Source of the DNA: Micromonospora zamorensis
GTDB taxonomy: Bacteria; Actinomycetota; Actinomycetes; Mycobacteriales; Micromonosporaceae
Assembly: GCF_900090275.1 (NCBI RefSeq)
Contig: NZ_LT607755.1
Span: 1,240,001-1,304,000, forward strand
Length of the DNA stretch: 64,000 nt
Reading direction: 5' to 3'
Part shown: piece by piece, positions 8,296 to 16,411 of the stretch
Layout: each line of letters opens with the position of its first letter
Position numbering within the stretch: position 1 is the stretch's first letter
Made by a program: the position numbers and the translations under genes
The notes under the pieces: generated by a model
Database searches by the model: none
What the model was told of the DNA's origin: nothing
Seen by the model: only the letters and a program-made list of their open reading frames with translations

Positions 8296-10689
8296 GTGTC
8301 CTCGTCCCTTCCGCCGCTGCGCCGAATGCTGGCCGGCGCCGCCGCGACAGCGTTGACCGCGCTGGTCGTGGTGGCCGCCTCGGCGTCCCCGGCCTCCGCT
8401 GCCACCACCACCCTCTACGCGTCGCCCGCTGGCACCGGCACCAGTTGCTCGGCCAGCCAACCGTGCTCGCTGACCGCCGCCCAGGCCGCGGTCCGGGCGA
8501 GCAACGCCACGATGTCCGGTGACATCGTCGTGCAGTTGGCCGATGGCGTGTACCGGCTCTCGTCGCCGATGCGCCTGACCGCTGCCGACTCCGGCAACAA
8601 CGGCTACCAGGTGATCTGGCGGGCGGCGCCGTCCGCCCGTCCGACGATCACCGGTGCCCGGGCCGTCACCGGTTGGTCGCAGGTCGACTCCGGCAGGAAC
8701 ATCTGGCGTGCCAGCGTCGGCGCGGGGCTCGACTCCCGCCAGCTCTACGTCAACGGGGCCGTCGCCACCCGGGCGCGCACCGCCGTGAACCGCTCCGACT
8801 TCACCTTCACCACGGCCGGCATGCGGTTCAGCAACAGCGCTCTGAACTATCTCAACAACCTCGGCAACCAGAACCGGGTCGAGGTGGAGAGCGTCGGCTC
8901 GTTCACCGACCGGTACTCGCCGGTGCAGAGCATCAGCGGCAACTTCCTCACGATGCAACAGCCCGCGTGGAACAACAACACCTTCGGGTTCGACACCCTC
9001 TCCAGCCCGCACCGCGCCGGTCCCTTCTACCTGACCAACGCGTACGAGTTCCTGGACTCACCGGGGGAGTGGTATCTCAACCCGGGCAACGGTCAGCTCA
9101 ACTACATCCCGCTCGCCGGGCAGAACATGAGCTCCGTCAGCGTGGAGCTGCCGCAACTCCAGTCCCTGGTCAACGTCGGTGGCACCTACGACGCGCCCGC
9201 GCACCACATCTCGTTCAGCGGCATCACCTTCACGGGCACCAGTTGGCTCGGCCCCAGCAGCAGCAACGGCTTCGCCGACCAGCAGACCGGCGCGCACATC
9301 ACCGGCACCTGGGCGCGCCCGTCCGACGCGTTGACCTCCTGCCAGGCCGGCTGCCCCCAGTTCGAGGCCACCCGGCCGAACTGGAACCAGATGCCCGCCG
9401 CCGTGCAGGTGTCGGCGGCCAACACCATCACCTTCAGCGACTCGCAGTTCGTCAACCTCGGGCAGACGGCCATCGGCATCGGTAACGACGCCAACGCCCA
9501 CGCCAGCGGTGTCGGCCTGGGCGCCAGCAACATCACCGTCACCCGATCCGAGATCGCCCGGAACTCCGCCGGCGGCATCGTGGTCGGCGGTGTACGCGCC
9601 GACGCGCACCACCCCGGCGACCAGCGGATGGTCAACCGCAACATCACCGTGAGCAACAACCGGGTGCACGATCTCGGCCTGGAGTACCGGGGGGTCGTCT
9701 CGATCCTGACCACCTACGTGAACACGTCGCTGATCTCGCACAACGAGGTCTACAACATGCCGTACACCGGTCTGTCGGTCGGCTACGGCTGGGGCGCCAA
9801 CGACGCCGGCGGTAGCCAGCACTACGCGAACCGGGGCCTGTACAACTACCAGCCGCGCTACACCACGGCGACCACCGCGGCCAACAACCAGGTCATCGGC
9901 AACTACGTCCACGACGTGATGCAGCAGATGACCGACGGCGGGTGCATCTACACCCTGTCGGCGAACCCGGGCGGCACCATCAACGAGAACTACTGCCTGC
10001 GGACCAACGGCTGGTTCGGGCTCTACTTCGACGAGGGTTCCCGCTACTACACCGCCCGCAACAACGTGTTCTCCTCCACCGGCACCTGGGCCACCGCCAA
10101 CTACTGGTACGCGGAGAACATGGGCAACTTCACCGTCACCAACAACTGGTCGACGAACAGCTCCACGAACGTGACCAACGGCGATCGCGGCAACGTCGTC
10201 AACGGCAACATCACGGTCAGCAACGGCAGTTGGCCGTCGGGCGCGCAGACGGTGATCAACGCTGCTGGCGTGCAGAGCGGCGGCAGCACCAACCCGCAGA
10301 ACGTGCAGATCGTGGGCGTCCAGTCGGGCCGGTGCGCCGAGATCGGCAACTCCAGCACGACCAACGGCACGCAAGCCCAGATCTGGGACTGCATCAGCTC
10401 CGCCACCAACCAGCGGTGGACCCACACCGCCAGTCGACAGCTCATGGTCTACGGCACCAAGTGCCTGGACGCCTCCGGCCAGGGGACCACCAACGGCACC
10501 ACGGTGGTGATCTGGGACTGCAACGGCCAGGCCAACCAGCAGTGGAACGTCAACGCCAACGGCACGATCACCGGCGTGCAGTCGGGTCTGTGCCTCGACG
10601 CGAACGGCGCCGGAACGGCGAACGGTACGAAGTTGATCCTCTGGTCCTGCAACGGCGGCACCAACCAGCAGTGGCAGCTGCGCAGCTGA
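8296..10689 (+). CDS. Secreted GH141-like right-handed beta-helix enzyme with C-terminal CBM13
   Basis: 797 residues. A signal peptide (about residues 1-34, ending PASA) is followed by YASPAGTGTSCSASQPCSLT, the start of a beta-helix enzyme that resembles GH141 (known members: alpha-L-fucosidase of rhamnogalacturonan II and a xylanase). Parallel beta-helix repeats run to about residue 660. A ricin-type CBM13 occupies about 670-797, with three Q-x-W repeats (QRW, QQW, QQW). A TTG at 8272 is in frame, but GTG 8296 has AGGAG 9 nt upstream and is chosen. It follows the importer operon by 80 nt on the same strand. Family assignment is by resemblance; the substrate is inferred to be pectin or xylan side chains. 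Confidence 0.8.
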   Translation: MSSSLPPLRRMLAGAAATALTALVVVAASASPASAATTTLYASPAGTGTSCSASQPCSLTAAQAAVRASNATMSGDIVVQLADGVYRLSSPMRLTAADSGNNGYQVIWRAAPSARPTITGARAVTGWSQVDSGRNIWRASVGAGLDSRQLYVNGAVATRARTAVNRSDFTFTTAGMRFSNSALNYLNNLGNQNRVEVESVGSFTDRYSPVQSISGNFLTMQQPAWNNNTFGFDTLSSPHRAGPFYLTNAYEFLDSPGEWYLNPGNGQLNYIPLAGQNMSSVSVELPQLQSLVNVGGTYDAPAHHISFSGITFTGTSWLGPSSSNGFADQQTGAHITGTWARPSDALTSCQAGCPQFEATRPNWNQMPAAVQVSAANTITFSDSQFVNLGQTAIGIGNDANAHASGVGLGASNITVTRSEIARNSAGGIVVGGVRADAHHPGDQRMVNRNITVSNNRVHDLGLEYRGVVSILTTYVNTSLISHNEVYNMPYTGLSVGYGWGANDAGGSQHYANRGLYNYQPRYTTATTAANNQVIGNYVHDVMQQMTDGGCIYTLSANPGGTINENYCLRTNGWFGLYFDEGSRYYTARNNVFSSTGTWATANYWYAENMGNFTVTNNWSTNSSTNVTNGDRGNVVNGNITVSNGSWPSGAQTVINAAGVQSGGSTNPQNVQIVGVQSGRCAEIGNSSTTNGTQAQIWDCISSATNQRWTHTASRQLMVYGTKCLDASGQGTTNGTTVVIWDCNGQANQQWNVNANGTITGVQSGLCLDANGAGTANGTKLILWSCNGGTNQQWQLRS

Positions 10690-10753
10690 GACTGCGGCGT
10701 GCGTCAACAGGTCCGGGCCGGGGCGACACCGCCCCGCCCGGGCCTGCGCGGTT

Positions 10754-10792
10754 ACGGCTCCTCGACCACGCTCAGCCCGGTCGAGGAGCCGT
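10754..10792 (+). terminator. Hairpin terminator after the GH141-like gene
   Basis: Perfect 14-bp arms ACGGCTCCTCGACC (10754-10767) and GGTCGAGGAGCCGT (10779-10792) around an 11-nt loop, 65 nt after the stop. No U-tract, as is common in high-GC actinobacteria. A second GC hairpin around 10712-10730 lies between it and the stop. Confidence 0.6.
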
Positions 10793-10916
10793 TCCGTAGG
10801 CCCGTGCATGGTCTCGTCGGTCGCCACCCAGATCCGGTGGTCGTCACGGCTAGCGCTGCTGGTGGCGTCGGTGGAGAACAACGACGAGGGCTCCCCGTCG
10901 ACCACTGCAACAAACC

Positions 10917-10930
10917 TGCAAGCGCTAACC
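10917..10930. promoter_or_regulatory. Possible imperfect LacI-type site upstream of the pectate lyase promoter
   Basis: TGCAAGCGCTAACC contains the AAGCGCT core typical of LacI-family operators but is not symmetric at the ends. It lies 12 nt before the clearer operator at 10942. Confidence 0.3.
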
Positions 10931-10931
10931 C

Positions 10932-10961
10932 TTGCCTTGAGGGAAACCGCTTTCCTACGAT
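10932..10961 (+). promoter_or_regulatory. Pectate lyase promoter with LacI-type operator filling the spacer
   Basis: A -35 box TTGCCT at 10932-10937 and a -10 box TACGAT at 10956-10961 are 18 bp apart. The palindrome GGAAACCGCTTTCC (10942-10955) fills most of that spacer. It fits the GGAAAnCGnTTTCC pattern bound by many LacI-family repressors, so binding would block RNA polymerase directly. The implied transcript start near 10968 leaves a 5' leader of about 220 nt. Confidence 0.6.
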
Positions 10962-10967
10962 TGCGTT

Positions 10968-11187
10968 ACATCGATGTTTCATTCATGAGCCCGGGTGATC
11001 GCATTTAGGGCGATGCCAGCAGTGGGTGCCGATTGCGCGACGCCCACTGCGTTCACCAGGGGCAAGGGGATGTCGAGGACAGCCTGGCGATTTACTACCG
11101 CCAATTTCTGAGACGCGAGGTTCCGGCCGGTCGCGACGGCCGTCGCGTTGCGTCGGCAAAGACCAGACGAATGCGAAGTGAGGCGAG
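10968..11187 (+). other. Long, potentially structured 5' leader of the pectate lyase gene
   Basis: The roughly 220 nt between the inferred transcript start and the start codon have no ORF of note. They can form several hairpins: ATCGC/GCGAT (10998-11014), GCAGTGGG/CCCACTGC (11019-11026 and 11043-11050), and a 16-bp palindrome CGCGACGGCCGTCGCG (11132-11147). I do not recognise a known riboswitch in it. It completes the 498-bp gap between genes, which otherwise holds the terminator and operator listed separately. Confidence 0.35.
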
Positions 11188-12753
11188 ATGAGACGAGCAG
11201 TTTCGGTACGACTACCGGCAGCGCTGGCCACGGCAGCCGTGGGGATCGCGGTCGTGGTTGCCATGCCGACCCCTCAGGCGTCGGCGGCGGTCGGCAGCGC
11301 CACCGGCTACGCCACCCAGAACGGCGGGACCACCGGCGGAGCGGGTGGGCAGACGGTGCGGGCCACGACCGGCACGGCGATCCACGCGGCGCTGTGCGGC
11401 CGGGCCAGCAGCAGCACCCCGATCACCATCGAGGTCACCGGGACCATCAACCACGGCAACACCACCAAGGTGTCGGGGTCGAGCTGCAACACCGCGGCGG
11501 GCGTGATCGAGCTCAAGCAGATCAGCAACGTCACCATCATCGGGGTCGGCAGCGGAGCCGTCTTCGACCAGCTCGGCATCCACATCCGCGACTCCAGCAA
11601 CATCATCATCCAGAACGTGACCATCCGGAACGTCAAGAAGTCCGGCTCACCCACCTCCAACGGTGGAGACGCCATCGGCATGGAGAGCACGGTCCGCAAC
11701 GTCTGGGTCGACCACGTCACCCTGGAGGCGTCGGGCGGGGAGTCCGAGGGGTACGACGGCCTCTTCGACATGAAGGACAACACGCAGTACGTGACCCTGT
11801 CCTACAGCATCCTGCGCAACTCCGGCCGCGGCGGCCTCGTCGGCTCCAGCGAGAGCGACCTCTCGAACGGCTTCATCACCTATCACCACAACCTGTACGA
11901 GAACATCGACTCCCGTACGCCGTTGCTGCGCGGCGGCACGGCCCACATCTACAACAACCACTACGTGAGCCTGCACGAGTCCGGCATCAACTCCCGGGCC
12001 GGCGCCAAGGCCAAGGTGGAGAACAACTACTTCCGTGACTCGAAGGACGTCCTCGGCACCTTCTACACCAACGAGCGCGGCTTCTGGCAGGTCAGCGGCA
12101 ACATCCTCGACAACGTGACCTGGTCTGGCACCGGCAGCGAGAACTACCCAGCCGGCCCCAACCTGACGTCCACCACCACTGTCAGCATCCCGTACCCGTA
12201 CAGCCTCGACGGCGCGAGCTGCGTGCCGGACATCGTTCGGCAGACGGTGGGCGCCAATACGGGTCTGCGGGTGTCGAACGGCAGTTGCTCACCGCAGACC
12301 CCGCCGCCAACCACGCCTCCGCCGACCACGCCCCCACCCACCACACCTCCGCCGACCACACCTCCGCCGACCACGCCTCCGCCCAGTGGGACCAACCTCA
12401 GCCTGGGCGCCAGTGCCGACGGCTCCAGCAAGGCCAGCGGAACGAGCTACGGCAACGTGCGCGACGGCAACATCAGCAGCTACTGGTCACCGGCCGGCTC
12501 GACCGGCTCCATCTCGATCAAGTGGGGCTCGGCCACCCGGGTTTCCCGAGTGATCATTCGTGAGCCGTCGGGAACCCAGGGCTCCATCGGGTCCTGGCAG
12601 CTGGTCAACCACGACACCGGGGCCGTCCTGGCCTCGGGCAGCGGGGCCGGCCCCATCAGCTTCTCCGCTACGTCGTTGAGCAAGATCACCTTCAAGATCA
12701 ACAGCTCCAGCGGTACGCCCCGGGTCGGCGAGTTCGAGACGTACGCCAGCTAG
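11188..12753 (+). CDS. Secreted pectate lyase (PL1) with proline/threonine linker and C-terminal binding module
   Basis: 521 residues. Signal peptide about 1-33 (ending ASA). The PL1 beta-helix spans about 35-365, with family motifs NVWVDHVTLEA, YDGLFDMKDNTQYVTLSYS (Ca-binding and substrate region) and RTPLLRGGTAHIYNNHY. A PPPTTPPPTT linker at about 370-405 joins a discoidin-like (F5/8 type C) domain of about 115 residues that probably binds polysaccharide. It cleaves polygalacturonan by beta-elimination outside the cell. ATG 11188 has GTGAGG upstream. Expression is probably controlled by the LacI-type operator at 10942. Confidence 0.92.
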   Translation: MRRAVSVRLPAALATAAVGIAVVVAMPTPQASAAVGSATGYATQNGGTTGGAGGQTVRATTGTAIHAALCGRASSSTPITIEVTGTINHGNTTKVSGSSCNTAAGVIELKQISNVTIIGVGSGAVFDQLGIHIRDSSNIIIQNVTIRNVKKSGSPTSNGGDAIGMESTVRNVWVDHVTLEASGGESEGYDGLFDMKDNTQYVTLSYSILRNSGRGGLVGSSESDLSNGFITYHHNLYENIDSRTPLLRGGTAHIYNNHYVSLHESGINSRAGAKAKVENNYFRDSKDVLGTFYTNERGFWQVSGNILDNVTWSGTGSENYPAGPNLTSTTTVSIPYPYSLDGASCVPDIVRQTVGANTGLRVSNGSCSPQTPPPTTPPPTTPPPTTPPPTTPPPTTPPPSGTNLSLGASADGSSKASGTSYGNVRDGNISSYWSPAGSTGSISIKWGSATRVSRVIIREPSGTQGSIGSWQLVNHDTGAVLASGSGAGPISFSATSLSKITFKINSSSGTPRVGEFETYAS

Positions 12754-12773
12754 GGCGGTTTCCGATCGCGGGC

Positions 12774-12806
12774 GCTGCCGCGCTCTGGACTCAGGAGCGC
12801 GGCAGC
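12774..12806. terminator. Bidirectional terminator between pectate lyase and TetR gene
   Basis: Perfect 12-bp arms GCTGCCGCGCTC (12774-12785) and GAGCGCGGCAGC (12795-12806) with a 9-nt loop. It lies between two convergent genes and overlaps the stop and last codons of the TetR gene. Confidence 0.65.
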
Positions 12807-13456
12807 ATGCCCACGAGCGACGTGATGATCGCGACCCGCAGGGCTGTCCGCAGGTCGACCTGGTGGACCGCGAGCGCCGGCTCGGACTCGTAGACGGCGA
12901 GCAGGCTCGGCGGTGGCGAGGTGTAGGCGGACAGTGCGCCACCCACGAGCAGGGCGTTCAGGCAGAACAGCTCGGCGCGGTCGCCGACCTCGGGCAGGTG
13001 CCGCCGGACCAGGTCGGCCATCACCGCGAGGTTGCCCAGCGAGGCCCGCTTGTGTCGGCGGACCACCTCGACCGACACGTTGTGCTCAAGCACCCCACCC
13101 TGCGCGCCATAGAGATCACAGAGCACGGTCTGGGCGGCGAGCGACCGACTGAGCACGTCGGCCACCTGCTCCGCCCGTTCCAACGCGGGCCGGCCCAGGT
13201 CGACGCCGTGGGCCAGCTCCTGGTCAAGCTCGGCCAGCCAGGTCGTCGTCCGGTCGTCCATCAGGTCGAGCAGCACCGCCTCGCGGGACTCGAAATAGCG
13301 CAGCACCGCCGTCTTGGCCAGGCCGACCCGCCGGCTCAGCTCGTTCAGGGTCACCTCGGCTACCGGCATCTCGTCGAGCATCGCCGAAGTGGTCTCCAGG
13401 ATCGCTCGGCGCCGGATCTCACGCTGCTCCTCGCTGCGCGCCCGCTGGAACGTCAT
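12791..13456 (-). CDS. TetR-family transcriptional repressor
   Basis: 221 residues. The N-terminal helix-turn-helix (about 15-62) reads RRRAILETTSAMLDEMPVAE then LNELSRRVGLAKTAVLRYF, classic TetR. The remaining all-helical part would bind an unknown ligand. It is divergent from a short-chain dehydrogenase, with three copies of a TACCGGCGGT-type word in the 101-bp gap, so it probably represses both itself and the dehydrogenase. ATG 13456 has AGGG about 9 nt upstream. Confidence 0.9.
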   Translation of the reverse strand: MTFQRARSEEQREIRRRAILETTSAMLDEMPVAEVTLNELSRRVGLAKTAVLRYFESREAVLLDLMDDRTTTWLAELDQELAHGVDLGRPALERAEQVADVLSRSLAAQTVLCDLYGAQGGVLEHNVSVEVVRRHKRASLGNLAVMADLVRRHLPEVGDRAELFCLNALLVGGALSAYTSPPPSLLAVYESEPALAVHQVDLRTALRVAIITSLVGMLPRS

Positions 13457-13476
13457 GACGTCAACCCTAGCTTAGG

Positions 13477-13545
13477 TACCGGCGGTTCCTTGACATCGTA
13501 CTGGCGGTACATTACCGTTCGAGCATAAGTTACCGGCGGTACATT
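13477..13545. promoter_or_regulatory. SDR promoter with three TetR-type operators
   Basis: A -35 box TTGACA (13490-13495) and a -10 TACCGT (13513-13518), 17 bp apart, face the dehydrogenase. Three related words surround it: TACCGGCGGT at 13477, TACTGGCGGTACATT at 13499-13513 and TACCGGCGGTACATT at 13531-13545. The core TACCGGCGGTA is an 11-bp palindrome with one central base, the size expected of a TetR half-operator. Copies start 22 and 32 bp apart, about two and three helical turns. Confidence 0.65.
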
Positions 13546-13557
13546 GGGGAGCCCGAA

Positions 13558-14472
13558 ATGAAGTGGACCGAGCAGCAGATTCCGCGCCAGGACGGCCGGG
13601 TGGCCGTGGTCACCGGCGCCAACACCGGACTCGGCTTCGAGACCGCCCGGCGGCTCGCCGAGCGCGGGGCGTCAGTCGTCCTGGCCGTGCGCGACACCGG
13701 GAAGGGCAAGCTGGCCGCTGCCCGGATGAACGGCGACGTCTCCGTACGGGAGCTGGATCTGACCTCGCTGGAGTCGGTGCGCGCCGCCGCGGACGGTCTG
13801 CGCGCCGCCCACCCGAGGATCGACCTGCTCATCAACAACGCCGGCGTGATGTACACCCCGAAGCAGACCACCCGCGACGGCTTCGAGATGCAGTTCGGCA
13901 CCAACCACCTGGGCCACTTCGCCCTCACCGGCCTGCTGCTCGACCTGCTGCTGCCCGTGCCCGGCTCCCGGGTGGTCACGGTCAGCAGCACCGGCCACCG
14001 CATCCGCGCGGCCATCCACTTCGACGACCTGCAGTGGGAACGGTCCTACGGCCGGGCTGCCGCCTACGGCCAGTCGAAGCTCGCCAACCTGATGTTCACC
14101 TACGAGTTGCAGCGTCGGCTCGCCGCACACGGCACCACCGTCGCGGTGGCCGCACACCCCGGCGTCTCCAACACCGAACTGGCCCGCAACACCCCGTCGG
14201 TCGTTCGCCGGCCGGTCACCTGGCTCGCCCCGGTGATCACGCAGCCCGCGACGGCGGGCGCGCTGCCCACCCTGCGGGCCGCCACCGACCCGTCCGTCCT
14301 CGGCGGGCAGTACTACGGCCCCGACGGCCTGGGCGAGGTGCGCGGCCACCCGAGGCTGGTCACGTCCAGCCCCGAGTCCTACGACGTGACAGTGCAGCAA
14401 CGCCTCTGGGCCGTCTCGGAAGACCTCACCGGCGTGCGGTTCCCGGTGGGCCAGGCAGTCGTCGCGGCGTGA
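13558..14472 (+). CDS. Short-chain dehydrogenase/reductase (retinol-dehydrogenase-like)
   Basis: 304 residues, Rossmann fold. The cofactor motif TGANTGLG (about residues 20-27) is followed by an Arg in VRDTGKGK that suggests NADPH, LLINNAGVMYTP holds the NNAG motif, and YGQSKLANLMF holds the catalytic YxxxK. The Ser is in VVTVSSTG. It oxidises or reduces an unidentified hydroxyl/carbonyl compound in the cytoplasm. ATG with GGGGAG about 7 nt upstream. It is probably induced by the ligand of the divergent TetR repressor. Confidence 0.9.
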   Translation: MKWTEQQIPRQDGRVAVVTGANTGLGFETARRLAERGASVVLAVRDTGKGKLAAARMNGDVSVRELDLTSLESVRAAADGLRAAHPRIDLLINNAGVMYTPKQTTRDGFEMQFGTNHLGHFALTGLLLDLLLPVPGSRVVTVSSTGHRIRAAIHFDDLQWERSYGRAAAYGQSKLANLMFTYELQRRLAAHGTTVAVAAHPGVSNTELARNTPSVVRRPVTWLAPVITQPATAGALPTLRAATDPSVLGGQYYGPDGLGEVRGHPRLVTSSPESYDVTVQQRLWAVSEDLTGVRFPVGQAVVAA

Positions 14473-14490
14473 CCGTGCCACGGGCACCCG

Positions 14491-15801
14491 TCACGAGGGC
14501 GTGGCCGGCAGGGTGTCCATGAAGGAACTGACCGAGAATACGGCCCGGCCCGGTCCGGCCGGGCCGTAGCCGGGTGGGCTGGACAGGCCGTTGGCGTCCA
14601 TCGTCGCCCGGTAGACCTCCAGCAGGCGGACGTGATATTCGAGCGGTGCACCCTCGGGGTTGGCTCGGCCGAGCGGCGTGGTGGGCTCCGGGCACCAGGT
14701 GGTGAACCTCGGCGTGATCCCACGCGACATGAAGTATTCGAGCCCCGTGGCGGTGGAGTCGATCGCCTCGCTCACGCTCGCGAAGCCGTGCGGAGCCGCC
14801 ATCTCGATGCCCGCCACGAAGTTCGGGATCACGTTGCCCGCGCCGAAGACCTCGGCGGAGTCGAGGATGCGGCGGTGCCACTCCTCCCGGCCGACGTAGC
14901 GCTCCTTGCCCGGGCAGTACAACTCGAACAGCCGCTTGTCCCACACCTCGTAGTTGGGGTGGTAGATGCGAATCCCGTAGTCGTGGAAACGCTGCACGTC
15001 GGCTCGGGGCAGCGCCTGGGCGACGACCTTGCCGATCCACCGCCCGGGAAACCGTTCCTCGATCGCCTGCGCGTACCGGCCGTAGAAGTCCGCCTCAGCC
15101 AGCCCGTCGACCTGCGAGGTGATGCTCCCGCCGGTCAGCGTGTACGCCTGCGAGGCGCGGTCGGTGTCGTACCGGTCGATGATCTCCAGGGCCTCCAGCA
15201 CCTCGTCCACGGGCTTGACACCGGTGTAGGGCCGACCCGCCTGCTTGTGCTGGCGCCAGTTGTGGTTGATGTCGCAGTACTGGCACTCCTCCTTGGCACC
15301 GAAGTACTGGCAGACCCGGAACGCGGTCAGGTAGATGAGATAGCCCCACTGGATCGTCGGGGCGACCTCCATCACCGACTTGCCGTTGGCGAGCGTGTGG
15401 CGGTAGTAGGCCGGCATGGGCGGCAGCCCGACATCGGCGATCGGCCGTCCGTCCAGGAACAGCCGCAGTCGACCGTCGCCGTCGGTCCCGACCCGGTACG
15501 GCGAGCTCGGGTTGATGCGGACCGACACGACGGTACGACGTAGCTCGTACGGACCCCCGGTGAGCACGATCTCCTCGGGCGGCCGACGCAGCGCGGCCGT
15601 CCCCAACTCCGGCAGCGTCCGATGATCGAAGGAGAAGATGAAGTACGACTTCGGCTTGACCGTCCCGCTCTCGTTGTCGGTCAGCGCCGCGTCGTCGAAG
15701 GCGAGCCCGCCGCGCAGCAGATCCTCCTTGAGGACCGCCTCTCGTGGCACCTGCGGAAAGCGGCTCATCAGCTCTTCGACGAGGTCGGTGCGCGACGTCA
15801 T
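14491..15801 (-). CDS. Radical SAM protein with CX8CX2C cluster motif, partner of sodN
   Basis: 436 residues. Cysteines at 164, 173 and 176 in VCQYFGAKEECQYCDIN give CX8CX2C, not the usual CX3CX2C for the SAM-binding iron-sulfur cluster; a downstream glycine-rich TLTGGSIT agrees with a radical SAM barrel. The reading frame is open 53 codons further up, but ATG 15801 has AGGAGG 5 nt upstream. It lies 61 nt after the nickel superoxide dismutase gene on the same strand, so the two are probably co-transcribed. The reaction is unknown; a role in maturing SodN or in a stress-linked modification is possible but only suggested by position. Confidence 0.75.
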   Translation of the reverse strand: MTSRTDLVEELMSRFPQVPREAVLKEDLLRGGLAFDDAALTDNESGTVKPKSYFIFSFDHRTLPELGTAALRRPPEEIVLTGGPYELRRTVVSVRINPSSPYRVGTDGDGRLRLFLDGRPIADVGLPPMPAYYRHTLANGKSVMEVAPTIQWGYLIYLTAFRVCQYFGAKEECQYCDINHNWRQHKQAGRPYTGVKPVDEVLEALEIIDRYDTDRASQAYTLTGGSITSQVDGLAEADFYGRYAQAIEERFPGRWIGKVVAQALPRADVQRFHDYGIRIYHPNYEVWDKRLFELYCPGKERYVGREEWHRRILDSAEVFGAGNVIPNFVAGIEMAAPHGFASVSEAIDSTATGLEYFMSRGITPRFTTWCPEPTTPLGRANPEGAPLEYHVRLLEVYRATMDANGLSSPPGYGPAGPGRAVFSVSSFMDTLPATPS

Positions 15802-15862
15802 GCGGTCCTCCTGAAAGGCGGTACGCCGGACCGGGTGGCCTGCGCCACCCGGTTCCGGTCGG

Positions 15863-16267
15863 TCAGCTCTGCTTGGTCTCCCAGAAGATCTTCGAGATCT
15901 CCTCGATCTTCCCGAGGAGCCGGTCCGCGACCGCCGGGTCAGCGGCGCCCTTCGCGCCACCGGCGCCGGCCAGCTTGGTGGCCTCGTTGAAGAGGCTGTG
16001 CAGCTCGGGGTACTTCTCGAAGTGCGGCGCCTTGAAGTAGTCGGTCCACAGGACCCAGAGGTGGTGCTTGACCAGCTCGGCCCGCTGTTCCTTGATGAGC
16101 AGCGATCGGGTGCGGAACTCCGGGTCGTCGCTGGCCTGGTACTTCTCGGAGATCGCCTTGATCGACTCGGCCTCGATGCGGGCCTGCGCCGGGTCGTAGA
16201 CGCCGCAGGGCAGGTCGCAGTGTGCGCTCGCGACGGTGCGCGGGCGCAGAAGGCGTGGCAGGTACAT
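15863..16267 (-). CDS. sodN: Nickel superoxide dismutase precursor
   Basis: 134 residues, near-identical in layout to actinobacterial SodN. A 15-residue propeptide (MYLPRLLRPRTVASA) precedes the nickel hook HCDLPCGVYDP, in which the new N-terminal His16 amine and side chain plus Cys17 and Cys21 bind nickel after cleavage. The four-helix body ends in KIFWETKQS. It disproportionates superoxide as a hexamer. The family needs a processing protease (SodX, S26 type) usually encoded next door; none is here. ATG 16267 has GGAGGAAATCTG before it, a near-perfect ribosome site. Confidence 0.95.
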   Translation of the reverse strand: MYLPRLLRPRTVASAHCDLPCGVYDPAQARIEAESIKAISEKYQASDDPEFRTRSLLIKEQRAELVKHHLWVLWTDYFKAPHFEKYPELHSLFNEATKLAGAGGAKGAADPAVADRLLGKIEEISKIFWETKQS

Positions 16268-16356
16268 CAGATTTCCTCCGATGGCAGTGCTGGGGTGACG
16301 GACGTCCGGCGAAACAGCTCGTCCGCCTTCCGGCCGTCAACGTGATCCACCACGTG

Positions 16357-16387
16357 ACGCTAGAACCTGAACCACGGTTCATGTCAA
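16357..16387 (-). promoter_or_regulatory. sodN promoter with 19-bp spacer holding a palindrome (MerR-type architecture)
   Basis: On the minus strand, -35 TTGACA (16382-16387) and -10 TAGCGT (16357-16362) are separated by 19 bp. The palindrome TGAACC-GT-GGTTCA (16368-16381) lies in that spacer. Over-long spacers with a dyad are the signature of promoters activated by MerR-family regulators by DNA twisting. No merR gene is in the window. Confidence 0.6.
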
Positions 16388-16411
16388 GCTGCCGGGCCCG
16401 GGCCTCGGCCT

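Noticed and set aside
12299..12390. Short tandem DNA repeat, considered as a CRISPR-like or satellite element
   Set aside because: It codes for the Pro/Thr linker of the pectate lyase in frame, and the units are direct repeats without spacers.
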